From positions 1 through 64,000 of the forward strand of contig JAPOTT010000032.1 in NCBI GenBank assembly GCA_026709025.1: DNA of 64,000 bases, given 5' to 3'. The stretch comes from a bacterium. Lineage in GTDB: Bacteria; Actinomycetota; Acidimicrobiia; Acidimicrobiales; Bin134. Position 1 is the first letter of the stretch. Every line of letters begins with the position of its first letter. Both the position numbers and the translations under genes were made by a program. The notes under the pieces were generated by a model, which was given only the letters and a program-made list of their open reading frames with translations, did no database searches and was not told where the DNA came from. This document shows, piece by piece, positions 1 to 9,975 of this stretch.

Positions 1-634
1 TGATGCTGCCTGCTACGGGGTCGAAACGACCGTTGAGGATGAACATGCCGTCATCAGGCGAAGTGAAACAGTTCAACGAACGATTTGCGCGTTGACGCTC
101 AAAATTGGATTGCCCGTCGTCACCTGATTGTTCGTGCTGGTGATCGCGTACTGTTTTGCTAAACACACCGTAATCTTGTGTACGAGCTGCTTCCACTAGC
201 ACACTCTCATCTACTGGGCCTTGTGAAGCGGCTTTAGCGATCTTGGTGGCATGAGCAGATGGAATCTCACCAGCACCTAAAGCGCTCAAAGTCTTAGGCA
301 CCTCAGAGAACTGCGAAGCTGTTTGCACCTCGCGGCGAGCTTGTTGACGAGAGGTCTGCAAAGTTTCTGTAACCATGCGACGAGCCATACCCTCACCAAC
401 ACGGCTTTTGTACTCAGCCAAAGTAGACGTTTTCATAGCCGCCAACTGAGCCTCAGAAACTTTGATCAACTCCAACCGCTCCCGCAACCCCAACAAAGAC
501 AAACCCGAAACATCCACCACCCCAGGCCACACCACACCACCACCATCAACCACACCACCCGCAGCCGAACCACCAGCAAACTCACCGGCCTGTGAATCCT
601 GCCCAAAACACTCATCTAGAAGCTCAAACTCCAT
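1..634 (-). CDS. DUF222/13E12-type HNH protein, N-terminal part (cut by window edge)
   Basis: Reading the minus strand from an ATG at 634 gives about 211 codons open to the window edge, so only the N-terminal half is present. The protein has a Gly/Val-rich segment near residues 20-45, then a helical region of the kind found in the DUF222 (13E12 repeat) family, including ERLELIKVSEAQLAAMK and an AGEIPSAHATKIAKA segment. In complete members this domain is followed by an HNH nuclease domain, which would lie outside the window. The start is supported by a -10-like TAGAAT seven bases upstream. Such genes are often multicopy and mobile-associated in actinobacteria. The role is unknown, and the family assignment is by eye. 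Confidence 0.7.
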   Translation of the reverse strand, partial: MEFELLDECFGQDSQAGEFAGGSAAGGVVDGGGVVWPGVVDVSGLSLLGLRERLELIKVSEAQLAAMKTSTLAEYKSRVGEGMARRMVTETLQTSRQQARREVQTASQFSEVPKTLSALGAGEIPSAHATKIAKAASQGPVDESVLVEAARTQDYGVFSKTVRDHQHEQSGDDGQSNFERQRANRSLNCFTSPDDGMFILNGRFDPVAGSI

Positions 635-641
635 ACCTGCA

Positions 642-647
642 ATTCTA
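642..647 (-). promoter_or_regulatory. -10 element of the DUF222 gene (leaderless arrangement)
   Basis: On the minus strand TAGAAT ends seven bases before the ATG at 634, with a TTGTTA-like -35 about 16 bases further upstream. This spacing would place transcription start at or next to the start codon. The 190-base gap to the helicase gene (635-824) is strikingly A+T-rich and carries both divergent promoters. Nothing else was seen in it. Confidence 0.5.
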
Positions 648-812
648 CCAACTAAAGTTGCAATAACAACCAAAAACAAAAAAATAACAGAAATTATTAA
701 CAAAACTTTGAAGAGTAATAATAAAATCAATAAAACACAGAAAGCTCTACACATACACTCAAACCACAAAACTAACCTCTCCACAAAACAGGAAAAGCTA
801 AGTTGCTTCAGA

Positions 813-818
813 TAAGTT
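813..818 (+). promoter_or_regulatory. -10 element of the defence cassette (leaderless arrangement)
   Basis: TAAGTT is followed by six bases and then the GTG at 825 that starts the helicase gene. No Shine-Dalgarno sequence precedes that GTG. The spacing is that of a leaderless actinobacterial transcript. It would drive the whole helicase-methyltransferase-ATPase cassette. Confidence 0.5.
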
Positions 819-824
819 AGTACA

Positions 825-3800
825 GTGACTGATTCTGAAGTCGTTGAGCAGCAAATCAGAGGCTTTGACAGAGGACAGAGGATCAAGCTGCCAGGCAGCA
901 CGAGCATCGATATTGTCCAAGGTGCTATTCCGAGACATGGTTTCGGTTGGGACTTGTACATCGTAGATGTCTCTAATCCGGGTAGCTACCGGATGGAAAG
1001 TCTCACCGATGCCGAGGCAGAGCAGGTAGAGGTGATCCAAGCGGACGGCGCTGCTCTGCCAAAGAAGGTGATTGCCGGTTTATGGGCTGAGTGGATGTTG
1101 GATTCGGCGCGCTCGGCCCGATCCACGGTTCTGGCATCTGTACCGCTTCGGCCCTTCCCACATCAGATGGAGGCAGTGTACGGTCACATGCTCCGTCAGC
1201 CGCTTTTGCGGTTCTTGTTGGCCGACGAGCCGGGTACGGGCAAGACAATCATGTCGGGCTTGTGGCTGCGCGAGTCGCAAAGGCTTGGGCGGGTTAAGCG
1301 TTGCTTGGTGGTTTGCCCTGCCCATCTGGTGAGCAAGTGGCAGGCTGACTTCGAGCGGTTCTTTGGTGGCGGCCTTCGGGAGGTCACCTCTGAAACGATT
1401 CGCCAGCAGGCCCTCGCCGGGTCTGAAGATGATATCTGGGTGGTGTCATTAAACCTGGCTGCCGGAAACCCTGCGGTTCGCGAAGCGTTGCTGCCAGAAA
1501 ATGCGGGGTGGGATGCGATCATTTTTGACGAGGCACACCGGATGACTCCTACCGCAGAGACGTTTCACCGAGTGGGTCAAGAGCTTGCCAAAGGTGTCCC
1601 AAATGCTGTTTTCTTGACAGCAACGCCGCACCGCGGCGACGAGTGGTACTTCCGTGAATTGCTCCATTTAGTCGACCCAGACGTGTTTCCTTCTATGCCC
1701 CAGCCTGCTGCGGGTGGATCAAGCCAGCGCCGTGCTGACGGTAGGGGCGGGCATGCTGTGCGGGCTTTGTCGCCGGGCCCGCTCCACTTCTTACGCCGGA
1801 TGAAGGAGGAACTGGTCGACTACGACACAAAGGGGCGATTGTTTAAAGAGCGTGAGGCTCACAACATCAAAGTACAGATGAGTTCAGTCGAGCAGCGTTT
1901 CTACGATGCAGCCCAAGATCTGGTCCACAACTTCTTCGAGCCGACGGGCCGACAGCTGGCGGCGATGGTGTATGGCAAGCGAGCTGCTTCGTCGTTACAT
2001 GCGCTAGCTGAAACACTCCGCCGAAGAGCCGAAAAGATGGGCACTGGCGCTGGGGCTATTGCCGATGGGGAAGATGATGTGGACGAGGATGTCCGTGAGG
2101 CGCATATCGCCGCGGCCGGTTCCCTCGACACCCGTGGCGAGAAGCATGCAATCGCTGAACTGTTGGCTCAAATGGAGAGGGCTGGTGTTGGTTCTGAAAT
2201 GCCAGAGTTGGGGTCTGAACCATCAAAGTGGGTACCTATGATGGAATGCCTAGACAAAAACGGGATCGCTCCCGGATCAGGCCAACAGCTTGTCGTGTTC
2301 ACTGAGTACGCCGATACTGCTAACTGGCTAGTCGATGAGTTCCGTAAGACGGGCTTTACCGCTGAGCGCTATTCAGGTGCCGACGATCACGAACATCGTA
2401 CAAAGCTACAGGCGGACTTTATGGGTGGTGGCTTTGAGGTGATTGTCTCCACTGATGCGGGTAACGAAGGCATCGACCTACAGGCTGCTCATGTACTGAT
2501 CAACTGGGATATTCCGTGGTCGCTCGTCCGGTTAGAGCAGCGAATGGGCCGCATCCACCGTATAGGCCAAGAGCACAAGGTGCTGCTTTACAACCTAGTA
2601 GCCCGGGGCACACGCGAGGGAGATGCACACTGGCGGTTGCTGGAAAGGCTCGTTGAAGCAGCCAATGAACTCGGTGGCAAGATGTTTGACAGCCTCGCCG
2701 CGATAATGGAGCTTGCTCGTTCTGAATCCAGAGACCACGAAAGGCTCATGCACCTTTTTTACGGTTCAGGCACAGTCACCGAATCAGAGTTCACTATTCC
2801 CACTGTGGATGAGATCAGGCGCGCTCGTGATGAGTATTACGATGAACTTCGCTCTTTGAGCAGTGAGGTGGATGTAGCTACAGCCAACGTCGCTCGTAAT
2901 GAAGATCGCATCGCTCGGGTGAATCCGATCATTGTTGAACGCTTTCTGTCTCGTGTTGAGGATGGTGCGCTGATCACCCTAGAAAAGTCGCCGATCCGCG
3001 ACGAGGGTTTCTACTACATTTCAGAGCCGCCCGGTAGTAACCAATGTGGCATTGTGGAAGCACTCGGAGCTTCTGGGCAAAAAGCGCTGGTTGCCACCCG
3101 AGCCGACCTACGCCAACAAGCGGCTGACGAAGGCACCTCCCGTGCAGCCGAATCCACCATGCTCGGGCCAAGCAACCCGGCGTTCTCTGCCTTAGTCACA
3201 ACCATACGGGACTATGTATCAACAGAAATGTGGCAGGGAGCAGTTCTTTGTGATCCAACCGTTCAAGATGACTACACCTTGTTTATTTTTGAATGCGACA
3301 TTACCGAGGGTGCAGATGGTTCTCACTTGCAGTCTCGCATGTCTGCTCGATCTTGGCTGATCCTTGTAGACCAGTCGGGCCGGGCCCACCGGGTCTCGTG
3401 GGAAATACTGCCCAATCTCACACCAGCACCCCATGCAATACCTATACCACTAAATCCCAGGGTTGAGCAGGTTGCAACGAAGAGGGCCGCGCAAGTTGCT
3501 GATGCCGAACGCGATCAACGTGCTAATCAGCTCTCCGTTTGGCGCGACAAGCTGTCAAAACAACTGGAGAAACTTCCCAACGCGCTCACCAAAGACATTA
3601 AGGAGCAAGAACTTAGGCTAAGCGAACGCCAGCGAATCCGAGATGCAATCGAAAATCGCCTCAAAGATGCTGCGGATGCGGCCAAAGTAAGCCGAGGAGA
3701 AGTCCGTAGAGTCGGATGGGCACACGTTCTGGCTGCGCCCAACCAGCCCGACCCCGAAGGTGCCGAGGATGAACAAGCCAATAGCGAGGTGGTATCCATG

Positions 3801-4163
3801 CAATTCGTTACCAGCATTCTTGAAGACGATGGATGGACGGTTCAGGATGTGCACACTATGAACTGCGGCTACGATCTCCATGCAGTGCGTGGTGCTGAAC
3901 AGAGATGTGTAGAAGTGAAAGGCCGTGCCGGGCAGGCATCTAGCAGTGGGATATCCTTAACTGGAGGCGAACTGCTACGAGCCAACCAACTTGGTGAGCA
4001 GTATTGGCTGTACGTTGTAGACAACTGCATAGACGGTATCGGCCAGCTTTTTGGAAGATGGCAGAATCCTGTGGCAGTATTCGAGGAATGGCTCAAAGAT
4101 GTACCTGTGTATCAGCTTGCTGGAAGCAAACTCAAACAAGCCTTAGGTAAACAAGCAAACTAA
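825..4163 (+). CDS. SNF2-type helicase with C-terminal DUF3883 domain (defence-associated)
   Basis: This 1112-residue superfamily 2 helicase/translocase has a Walker A motif DEPGTGKT at residues 134-141, a DEAH box at 235-238 and a TATPHRG motif near 265. Its second helicase lobe carries STDAGNEGIDLQ near 542 and QRMGRIHRIGQ near 572, typical of SNF2 proteins such as DrmD of DISARM. A charged helical stretch around 880-960 is followed by a DUF3883-like domain with VEVKGRAG near 1030, a nuclease-fold remnant common in defence helicases. The start is a GTG placed six bases after a -10 box. The stop overlaps the next gene's ATG as TAATG, so the two are probably translationally coupled. It probably tracks or remodels foreign DNA together with the downstream methyltransferase and ATPase. 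Confidence 0.85.
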   Translation: MTDSEVVEQQIRGFDRGQRIKLPGSTSIDIVQGAIPRHGFGWDLYIVDVSNPGSYRMESLTDAEAEQVEVIQADGAALPKKVIAGLWAEWMLDSARSARSTVLASVPLRPFPHQMEAVYGHMLRQPLLRFLLADEPGTGKTIMSGLWLRESQRLGRVKRCLVVCPAHLVSKWQADFERFFGGGLREVTSETIRQQALAGSEDDIWVVSLNLAAGNPAVREALLPENAGWDAIIFDEAHRMTPTAETFHRVGQELAKGVPNAVFLTATPHRGDEWYFRELLHLVDPDVFPSMPQPAAGGSSQRRADGRGGHAVRALSPGPLHFLRRMKEELVDYDTKGRLFKEREAHNIKVQMSSVEQRFYDAAQDLVHNFFEPTGRQLAAMVYGKRAASSLHALAETLRRRAEKMGTGAGAIADGEDDVDEDVREAHIAAAGSLDTRGEKHAIAELLAQMERAGVGSEMPELGSEPSKWVPMMECLDKNGIAPGSGQQLVVFTEYADTANWLVDEFRKTGFTAERYSGADDHEHRTKLQADFMGGGFEVIVSTDAGNEGIDLQAAHVLINWDIPWSLVRLEQRMGRIHRIGQEHKVLLYNLVARGTREGDAHWRLLERLVEAANELGGKMFDSLAAIMELARSESRDHERLMHLFYGSGTVTESEFTIPTVDEIRRARDEYYDELRSLSSEVDVATANVARNEDRIARVNPIIVERFLSRVEDGALITLEKSPIRDEGFYYISEPPGSNQCGIVEALGASGQKALVATRADLRQQAADEGTSRAAESTMLGPSNPAFSALVTTIRDYVSTEMWQGAVLCDPTVQDDYTLFIFECDITEGADGSHLQSRMSARSWLILVDQSGRAHRVSWEILPNLTPAPHAIPIPLNPRVEQVATKRAAQVADAERDQRANQLSVWRDKLSKQLEKLPNALTKDIKEQELRLSERQRIRDAIENRLKDAADAAKVSRGEVRRVGWAHVLAAPNQPDPEGAEDEQANSEVVSMQFVTSILEDDGWTVQDVHTMNCGYDLHAVRGAEQRCVEVKGRAGQASSSGISLTGGELLRANQLGEQYWLYVVDNCIDGIGQLFGRWQNPVAVFEEWLKDVPVYQLAGSKLKQALGKQAN

Positions 4164-6897
4164 TGACCATAGCAGGCTCCCCCCCCCACGGCTGATTGAG
4201 GAATGGTTTCCTTGCGCTGAGGTTTCTAGAGAATCTGCTAGTGGGTGGGGTAAAGGATGGGCAGAGAAAAGCCTGTTTACATGGTTTGCATCGCGCCCTC
4301 TAGCTCAGGCAAAAGCAGCGGTCATTTGCTCGCTGCTGCCCTGGCCCACAAACACTGCCGAACAGGAAGACCTTAAGAAGCTTGTAGCTAGGTCCATGGA
4401 GGGCTACGACGAGGCTAACACCGAGCTTCGTAAAAAACTCGCTGAACATTACCCAAACGGTGCCCGCATGTGCGATCCGTTCTCGGGGCGGGCGATGATT
4501 TCCCTTGCCGCTGCTCGGCTTGGCATCCAATCTTGGGGCATCGACTACTCGCCTGTTGCCACCCTCGCTGGGCTTTTATTGGCCGACTACCCCATGCGCG
4601 ACTGGGATAGCGAACCCGACCTGCCCTTTGACGGCTATGACCAGCACAAAGCCGACTATTTCACCGAGCCCAAGTTGCTCAAAGATGTCCGCTTCATACT
4701 CGGTCTGATCGGCCAACGCTATGAGCAAGTGATGGAAGAGTTTTACCCGACAGTTAATGGTAAGCGCCCCTGGGGATATGTGGGGGCGGTCACCCTACCT
4801 TGTGTGAACTGTGGCAATCGATTTCCTCTAACTGGAAGTCTTGCCTTGCGAAACCCAAACCTCAAGAAGAACGACCCGGGCCAGTCCTACAGGATTATCG
4901 CAAACAAAGACACTGGATTTTTTACCACCGAAGTTCACGATGGCCCGCCCCATTCTCAGCCGACACTTGTGAAAATCACGGGCGGCAGAGGCAAGACCGC
5001 TGTTTGTAGTTTCTGCGGCCATGCCCACACGCTTGACACGCAAAAACGGCTTATGCGAGATGGCTTCAGGGATGATGCCATGCTTGTGGTTGCCGACCTA
5101 GATGACGAGGTAGGTAAACGGTATCGAAGACCCACAAATGTGGAAAACGAGGCATTTGCAGATGCAAGCAAAGCTCTGACAACAGAGCCAGATTTCGGAA
5201 TAGGTTTGCCTGCAATTCCAAACGAAACGCTTAACGCTGGATTATCTGCATTTATAGGCCCGGCAGGATACGGCTATAACAGCTGGGGGCAGTTGTGTAA
5301 CGATCGCCAAACCCTCGGCTTTGTGCGACTTGCCCACATCATAAACACACTGTGTGGTGAACTGCTAGTTGCCAGAATTACTAGCGACTATGCCGCCGCG
5401 CTCACTGGCTATGCAGCCTCCAACCTAGCTCGGCGAATAACGCGAAGTACTCGAAACTGCACTCTTAATGTCTCCGTACAAGCCACGGGACACATTTACT
5501 TCAACGACTCAGGTATCTCACACAGCTTTGATTATTTTGAGACTGGCTGTGGTTTAGGCCCTGGTACGTGGGGCTCGCTAGGAGTCCATACAATCCGGAA
5601 TCTTGGCAAGCAGGTAAACGGAAGAGTGGCCGGGCAACCGGCTGTTATCCAGCGCGGCTCAGCAATGGACATACCATTGCCAGATGGCGTTTTAGACGCA
5701 GTAGTTACCGATCCACCCTATGACGCGATGATCAACTACTGCGATTCCTCTGACCTCATGTATGTGTGGCTGAAGCGGGCGCTTAGTTCGGCATTTCCGT
5801 GGTTTGGGCTTACTACAGATCCAAACGGTTTGCAGGAAAAAACAAACGAGGTGGTAATCAAGTTTGGGGCCATTGGCAATGATCATCGCACCGAAGCCCA
5901 CTACAAATCCTGCATCACCAAAGCGTTCGACCAAGCTCGCCGCAAAACCACTCCAGAAGGGATAGTCACCATTGTTTTTGGGCACGGCGACCCAGACGCT
6001 TGGGTTCGGGTGCTCACTGCGATTGCCGATGCCGGGCTCGTGTTAACCGGGTCTTGGCCGTGTAGCACCGAGAAGGGCGGCAAGCAGACTGGAGCATACA
6101 TCGACAACACCATCGTTATGGCATGCCGACCTGTGCCAGCCAACCGCCCTGTGGGTGATATTCGTATAGTCGACGAGGAGATCCGAGCTGAGATCGCAGA
6201 TCGTGTGCCAGTTTGGTCGACAGATGGGCTGGCCGACTCAGATCAGCGCATGGCGGCGATAGCCCCGGCGATGAAGGTAGTTGGACGATATAGCGAGGTG
6301 CGGGACTTCACGGGCCGTCCTGTGGGGATAGATCACTTCTTGGGCTTGGCTCACAAAGCGGTTGAGGAGGCTGCCGACGTGAGGATCAACGTCTTCCGCC
6401 TCGCTGATTTTGATAGTCGCACCCGGTTCGCTCTGTCGTGGGCTCGCCAGCACGGCCGCAACAAGGCCCCTGCTTCAGAGGCCCGCTGGCAGCGCCTTTC
6501 TTACGACATGTCTGAATCTGCGGTGCAGGGCTTATTGGTCAAAGAAAAAGGCGGGGTTCGGCTCGCGTTCTGCTCTGAAACAGCGTCGGGAGTTGATCTT
6601 CATCCGGGAAGCGACATTATCGACATAGCGTTGGCGGTGGCTTCCAAGGGGCGCTCGCTGAGTGACATCGCTAATGCCTTACACAGCTTGGGTAGGGAGA
6701 ACGACGAAATGTTGTGGGCGGCGCTGGAGGAGATGGTGCGCCTTGTCGGCGAAGGCGACCCCGACGGACAAGTATGGGCGTGGACTATTCGTAATCGCGA
6801 CCCAATCCGCAAGCGAGTCACTCGTTCACGTAGCGAGCAGGAACGCGAGGATAGTCGTAAGGCGGCTCGGGATAGAGAACAGACGCTGTTTGGATGA
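4163..6897 (+). CDS. DUF1156 DNA methyltransferase, frame broken at a C9 tract (phase-variable or miscounted)
   Basis: From the ATG at 4163 (overlapping the helicase stop as TAATG) the frame runs only ten codons and stops at 4193. One base over, the frame is open from 4147 to 6897 and its first 70 residues match a DUF1156 N-terminus: RLIEEWFPCAEVS, then LFTWFASRPLA and an ICSLLPWP segment. The two frames meet in nine C at 4179-4187; seven or ten C would join them into about 911 residues. As written, only a product from ATG 4396 (833 residues, lacking most of DUF1156) could be made. The core has an SAM-binding DPFSGRAMIS motif, two Cys pairs (CVNCG and CSFCG) suggesting a zinc ribbon, and a catalytic DPPY motif (VVTDPPYDAMINY) typical of N6-adenine or N4-cytosine methyltransferases. 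It presumably marks self DNA for the cassette. Confidence 0.8.
4179..4187 (+). repeat. C9 homopolymer inside the methyltransferase start region
   Basis: Nine consecutive C lie 14 bases after the A of the likely ATG. The length decides whether the DUF1156 gene is read through: nine gives a stop after ten codons, while seven or ten restores the frame. Such runs are classic sites of slipped-strand mispairing and also of sequencing error. Confidence 0.9.
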
Positions 6898-6916
6898 GCA
6901 AAAGAATGGAGACAAC

Positions 6917-9898
6917 GTGACGCTGACAGAATTCGTAGTTCCGTGGTGGGAGGTAATGAAGCTCAGGTCTGAGGTTCAAGACAGTGACGGAGCGGTTGAT
7001 GATGTGCAAATGTCGTTACACAACGCCGTGTTCGGCGAAGAAGAAGTGGGCGCGGGCCGCACACCTTACGCATCTCCCGAGTATTACGGAGATATCACCC
7101 ACCCTACTGGCGGGCTAGTGAGGATAATGGGTCGCGTAGCTGTCCGCCTGGGTGTGCCCAATTCCACGTTGACGGAGGCGGTTTGGCGACTGGATCAAGC
7201 AATGGGAGGCGGAAAGTCTCATGGGCTAATCGGGCTATGGCACCTTGCATCCCACCCCCAGCAGCTATCTACAACAGATCTTGGCAAGATGGTTATGGCC
7301 GAAGCCGAAGAGATCGCTGGCAAAGGCAAGATCAGGGATGACCTGGGCAACCCGATCTGCGTGGTGCTGGACTGCGATAACACCACTGCCACTAAAGAGG
7401 ACTTTGGCCCTGCGGAGCGGCTCGGCGAGAGGTTTCTATGGCGTCTGCTCGACAAGGACTATGACCGCTACATCGAGTTTAAAGACCACACATCTAATAA
7501 GGCGAAGCTGGCTGAAGCGCTTCGCTTAACCGGCCGCCCGGTGCTGGTGCTGATTGACGAGGTCATGGACTACTTGCGAGTTACGTCCGCCACCGACCAC
7601 AAGGGGGCTGTGTTGGATATGGCGTTTCTGCGGGCGCTGCTGGATGTCGTCAACGATGTCCCCAACTGCGCTGCGGTGGTGGTAATGATCGCCTCCGAGG
7701 ACGACAACATGGCCATGACCGAGGAGGGCAAAGAACTGCGGGAGGAAATAGAGGATTTGCTGACTCGAAACGCCAGTACCACCTCTGTTACCTCTGGTGG
7801 CGATTTTGCTGAGATCATCCAGCGCCGCCTGTTTGATGCCCGTCCTCCCAAATCTGCTGTGGAACAGGTGACCGGACATTACCTCCAGGCGATGTCAAAA
7901 ACCTGGCGTAGCAAGGTTTTTGACAAGCTTGACAGCTTGTACTCCGAGCGAGAGTTCGCCAAGCAAGTTGCCCGCTGCTACCCCTTCCACCCTGCGCTCA
8001 TCGCCCTTGCCGAGAACGAGTGGTCGCATCAGGCTGGATTCCAACGAGTGAGATCCACGATTCGGGTGTTTGCTGCTGCGGCCTACGAGCACGCCCACCG
8101 CGGAGAACAAGGGCAGTGGGCACCGCTTTTAATTGACAGCGGTGATCTTACCTTGCGCTCTCCGAGCCTTCGGGATTCGCTCTTGCACTCTGGGCTAGTG
8201 GCCGACAATCGTACCCAAACCAACCTACGAGAAGTGGCTGGCACCGATATCGCCGACCCGCACAACTCTGACAGGGGTGCCGCCCGTCGCCTTGATGAGA
8301 CCCGTGACCCGAATCTCGGATGGACCGACCTGAACCCGGCTGCTGTTGAGCGGATGGCTACAGCCCTTTTTGTTCGATCGTTGTGCCCCCGTCCACAAGG
8401 AACCCGAGGAGCAACCGAGGCCGAACTGCATGCAGCATCGTTCGTGCCGTCCAACGCGTTTGGGCCTGGCGATGCCGAAGCGGTAGCTGAATCTTTGTTT
8501 GATCCAGACGAAGGACTTGCCTGCGCCGACCATACCCCCGGCCAGGGTAAATTGGTTCCTAAGCGATGGTTTATCGAAACCCGCAAGACCCTTCCTATGC
8601 TCACCCGCGCGGAGAAGAAGGCTATTAGTGACACCGAACGCAACAAGGCAATCACCGATCGTGCTTTTGCCCTCGCCACAGATGGCCCGTTCGACCAGAT
8701 TATCCATGTCGACGGTGGCCCGGTGCCGCCTGAAGGGATCACTACCCGTGGAGCGCTTGGTGCTATCGAGAGCGCCGGTATTGACCGCAAACATAAGACC
8801 AGGTTGGTTATCTTGGATTCGCGGTGGTTCTCACTGCTCAACGGTGACGACACTGCTGCACGAGAGGCCATCAATGCGGCAATGGGCATAGGCCCGAATG
8901 CGCTAACTGTCCAATGGGCATCATCGGTGGTTTTTGCATGCGCGAACACCGCGCTCCGCTCGCAGGCACGCGGGCTCGCTGCTGAGTGGCTTGCCCGTCA
9001 ACGAGTTGCTGGGTTGCCCGCAGTCCAAGCCGACGAGGACACCAACAAGAGGGCACGCCACGAAGCACAAGAAGCCAAAGAGCAACTCGACCGCAAAGTG
9101 CGCCTCTGCTACAAGCACATCGCTTACCTCGCCCCCCTGTCAGACCACCACCGAGAAGTGAAGTTCATACGGGTAAGTAGCGATACCCAGACAGCCTTGA
9201 ATGGGGCAGATGTTTGGGGATGTCTGCGCGAAGAATCAAAAGCCTGCCGACCTTCGGAATTCGACAAGAATGCCCTACTTCACAACCTCCGTGACAACGA
9301 CTACGGGCGACCCCTCTCAGAGATACGGGACAGCTTTTGGTCTGACCCACACAAGCCGCTCTTACCTACGGGAGTATCCGAAATCGTAGATGCTATCTAT
9401 GACGCTGTGATCTCTGGAGATATCCAACTGACGAACTCCGAAGGCGACACCTACAACGTTGGCCATGTCGGAGATGTCAATCTCGGTTCACAAAGCATCC
9501 GTGTCCGCCGAGCGGCTGCTCGGCCGGTGCCGAAACGAGATAGTTCATCTCCATACGGTCATACCTCAACTAGTACCCAAGCCAGAACTTCGACCTCGCC
9601 AGACACCCATCCCACTTCCCCACCAGGGACACCTTCACCAAAGTCTTCGGCCCCCGATCCAACGCATCAGACCAAACACATGCAGATCAACATCAGCGTA
9701 AACACCAACATCGGCTCTCAAGGGGCTTACCGTCTCTTCCAACTCCTTAGCGAACTTGCTGAATGTGTTGATGAGGGCCACGTAACTCACATCACCCAAA
9801 CAACTTCGATCACCATCGCTAGCAGCGAAGAAATCGCAAGCAGGCTTCAAGAACGCGCTGAGCAAGCTCAAGCTGCAATTAACATAATCAAGATATAG
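6917..9898 (+). CDS. DUF499 ATPase (defence-associated)
   Basis: This is a 993-residue DUF499-family P-loop ATPase. The frame is open further upstream, but the GTG at 6917 is preferred: GGAGA precedes it by four bases, it lies just after the methyltransferase stop, and its product begins with the family-like TLTEFVVPWWEVMKLR. A Walker A motif GGGKSH is at residues 97-102 and a Walker B-like VLIDEVMDY near 210. The C-terminal part contains a Ser/Thr/Pro-rich linker (about residues 872-915) before a short folded tail. DUF499 proteins occur beside DUF1156 methyltransferases and helicases in predicted anti-phage loci. Its biochemical job in such loci is not established. Confidence 0.85.
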   Translation: MTLTEFVVPWWEVMKLRSEVQDSDGAVDDVQMSLHNAVFGEEEVGAGRTPYASPEYYGDITHPTGGLVRIMGRVAVRLGVPNSTLTEAVWRLDQAMGGGKSHGLIGLWHLASHPQQLSTTDLGKMVMAEAEEIAGKGKIRDDLGNPICVVLDCDNTTATKEDFGPAERLGERFLWRLLDKDYDRYIEFKDHTSNKAKLAEALRLTGRPVLVLIDEVMDYLRVTSATDHKGAVLDMAFLRALLDVVNDVPNCAAVVVMIASEDDNMAMTEEGKELREEIEDLLTRNASTTSVTSGGDFAEIIQRRLFDARPPKSAVEQVTGHYLQAMSKTWRSKVFDKLDSLYSEREFAKQVARCYPFHPALIALAENEWSHQAGFQRVRSTIRVFAAAAYEHAHRGEQGQWAPLLIDSGDLTLRSPSLRDSLLHSGLVADNRTQTNLREVAGTDIADPHNSDRGAARRLDETRDPNLGWTDLNPAAVERMATALFVRSLCPRPQGTRGATEAELHAASFVPSNAFGPGDAEAVAESLFDPDEGLACADHTPGQGKLVPKRWFIETRKTLPMLTRAEKKAISDTERNKAITDRAFALATDGPFDQIIHVDGGPVPPEGITTRGALGAIESAGIDRKHKTRLVILDSRWFSLLNGDDTAAREAINAAMGIGPNALTVQWASSVVFACANTALRSQARGLAAEWLARQRVAGLPAVQADEDTNKRARHEAQEAKEQLDRKVRLCYKHIAYLAPLSDHHREVKFIRVSSDTQTALNGADVWGCLREESKACRPSEFDKNALLHNLRDNDYGRPLSEIRDSFWSDPHKPLLPTGVSEIVDAIYDAVISGDIQLTNSEGDTYNVGHVGDVNLGSQSIRVRRAAARPVPKRDSSSPYGHTSTSTQARTSTSPDTHPTSPPGTPSPKSSAPDPTHQTKHMQINISVNTNIGSQGAYRLFQLLSELAECVDEGHVTHITQTTSITIASSEEIASRLQERAEQAQAAINIIKI

Positions 9899-9959
9899 AC
9901 CCTCCACACAGCTTAGGCTCATCCCATTTTCCAAGAGGTTGGTTATGGAAGTGGGGGTT

Positions 9960-9969
9960 GGGGGGGGGG
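9960..9969 (+). repeat. G10 homopolymer between convergent genes
   Basis: Ten G lie in the 77-base gap between the DUF499 stop and the DUF2079 stop on the other strand, within a longer G-rich stretch. The run is outside both reading frames as annotated. No hairpin with a T-run was seen in the gap. Confidence 0.85.
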
Positions 9970-9975
9970 TAGGGG

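Noticed and set aside
323-815. Two plus-strand open frames in the left end
   Set aside because: They are His/Thr/Asn-rich shadows of the DUF222 gene and of the A+T-rich gap; the minus strand gives a recognisable family.
6662-6916. Longer DUF499 reading frame starting inside the methyltransferase gene
   Set aside because: It would overlap the methyltransferase by over 230 bases with no ribosome binding site; GTG 6917 has GGAGA and a family-like N-terminus.
8083-8949. Minus-strand open frame of 288 codons opposite the DUF499 gene
   Set aside because: It is Ser/Arg/Pro-rich without motifs and fully antisense to a gene with clear family features.
825-9898. DISARM or BREX assignment of the defence cassette
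   Set aside because: The helicase resembles DrmD, but DUF1998 proteins, a PLD protein, PglZ, BrxC and a 5mC methyltransferase are all absent; DUF1156 and DUF499 point to the Hma-type set.
9899-9975. Intrinsic terminator between DUF499 and DUF2079 genes
   Set aside because: The gap is G-rich, but no stem with a following T-run was found on either strand.
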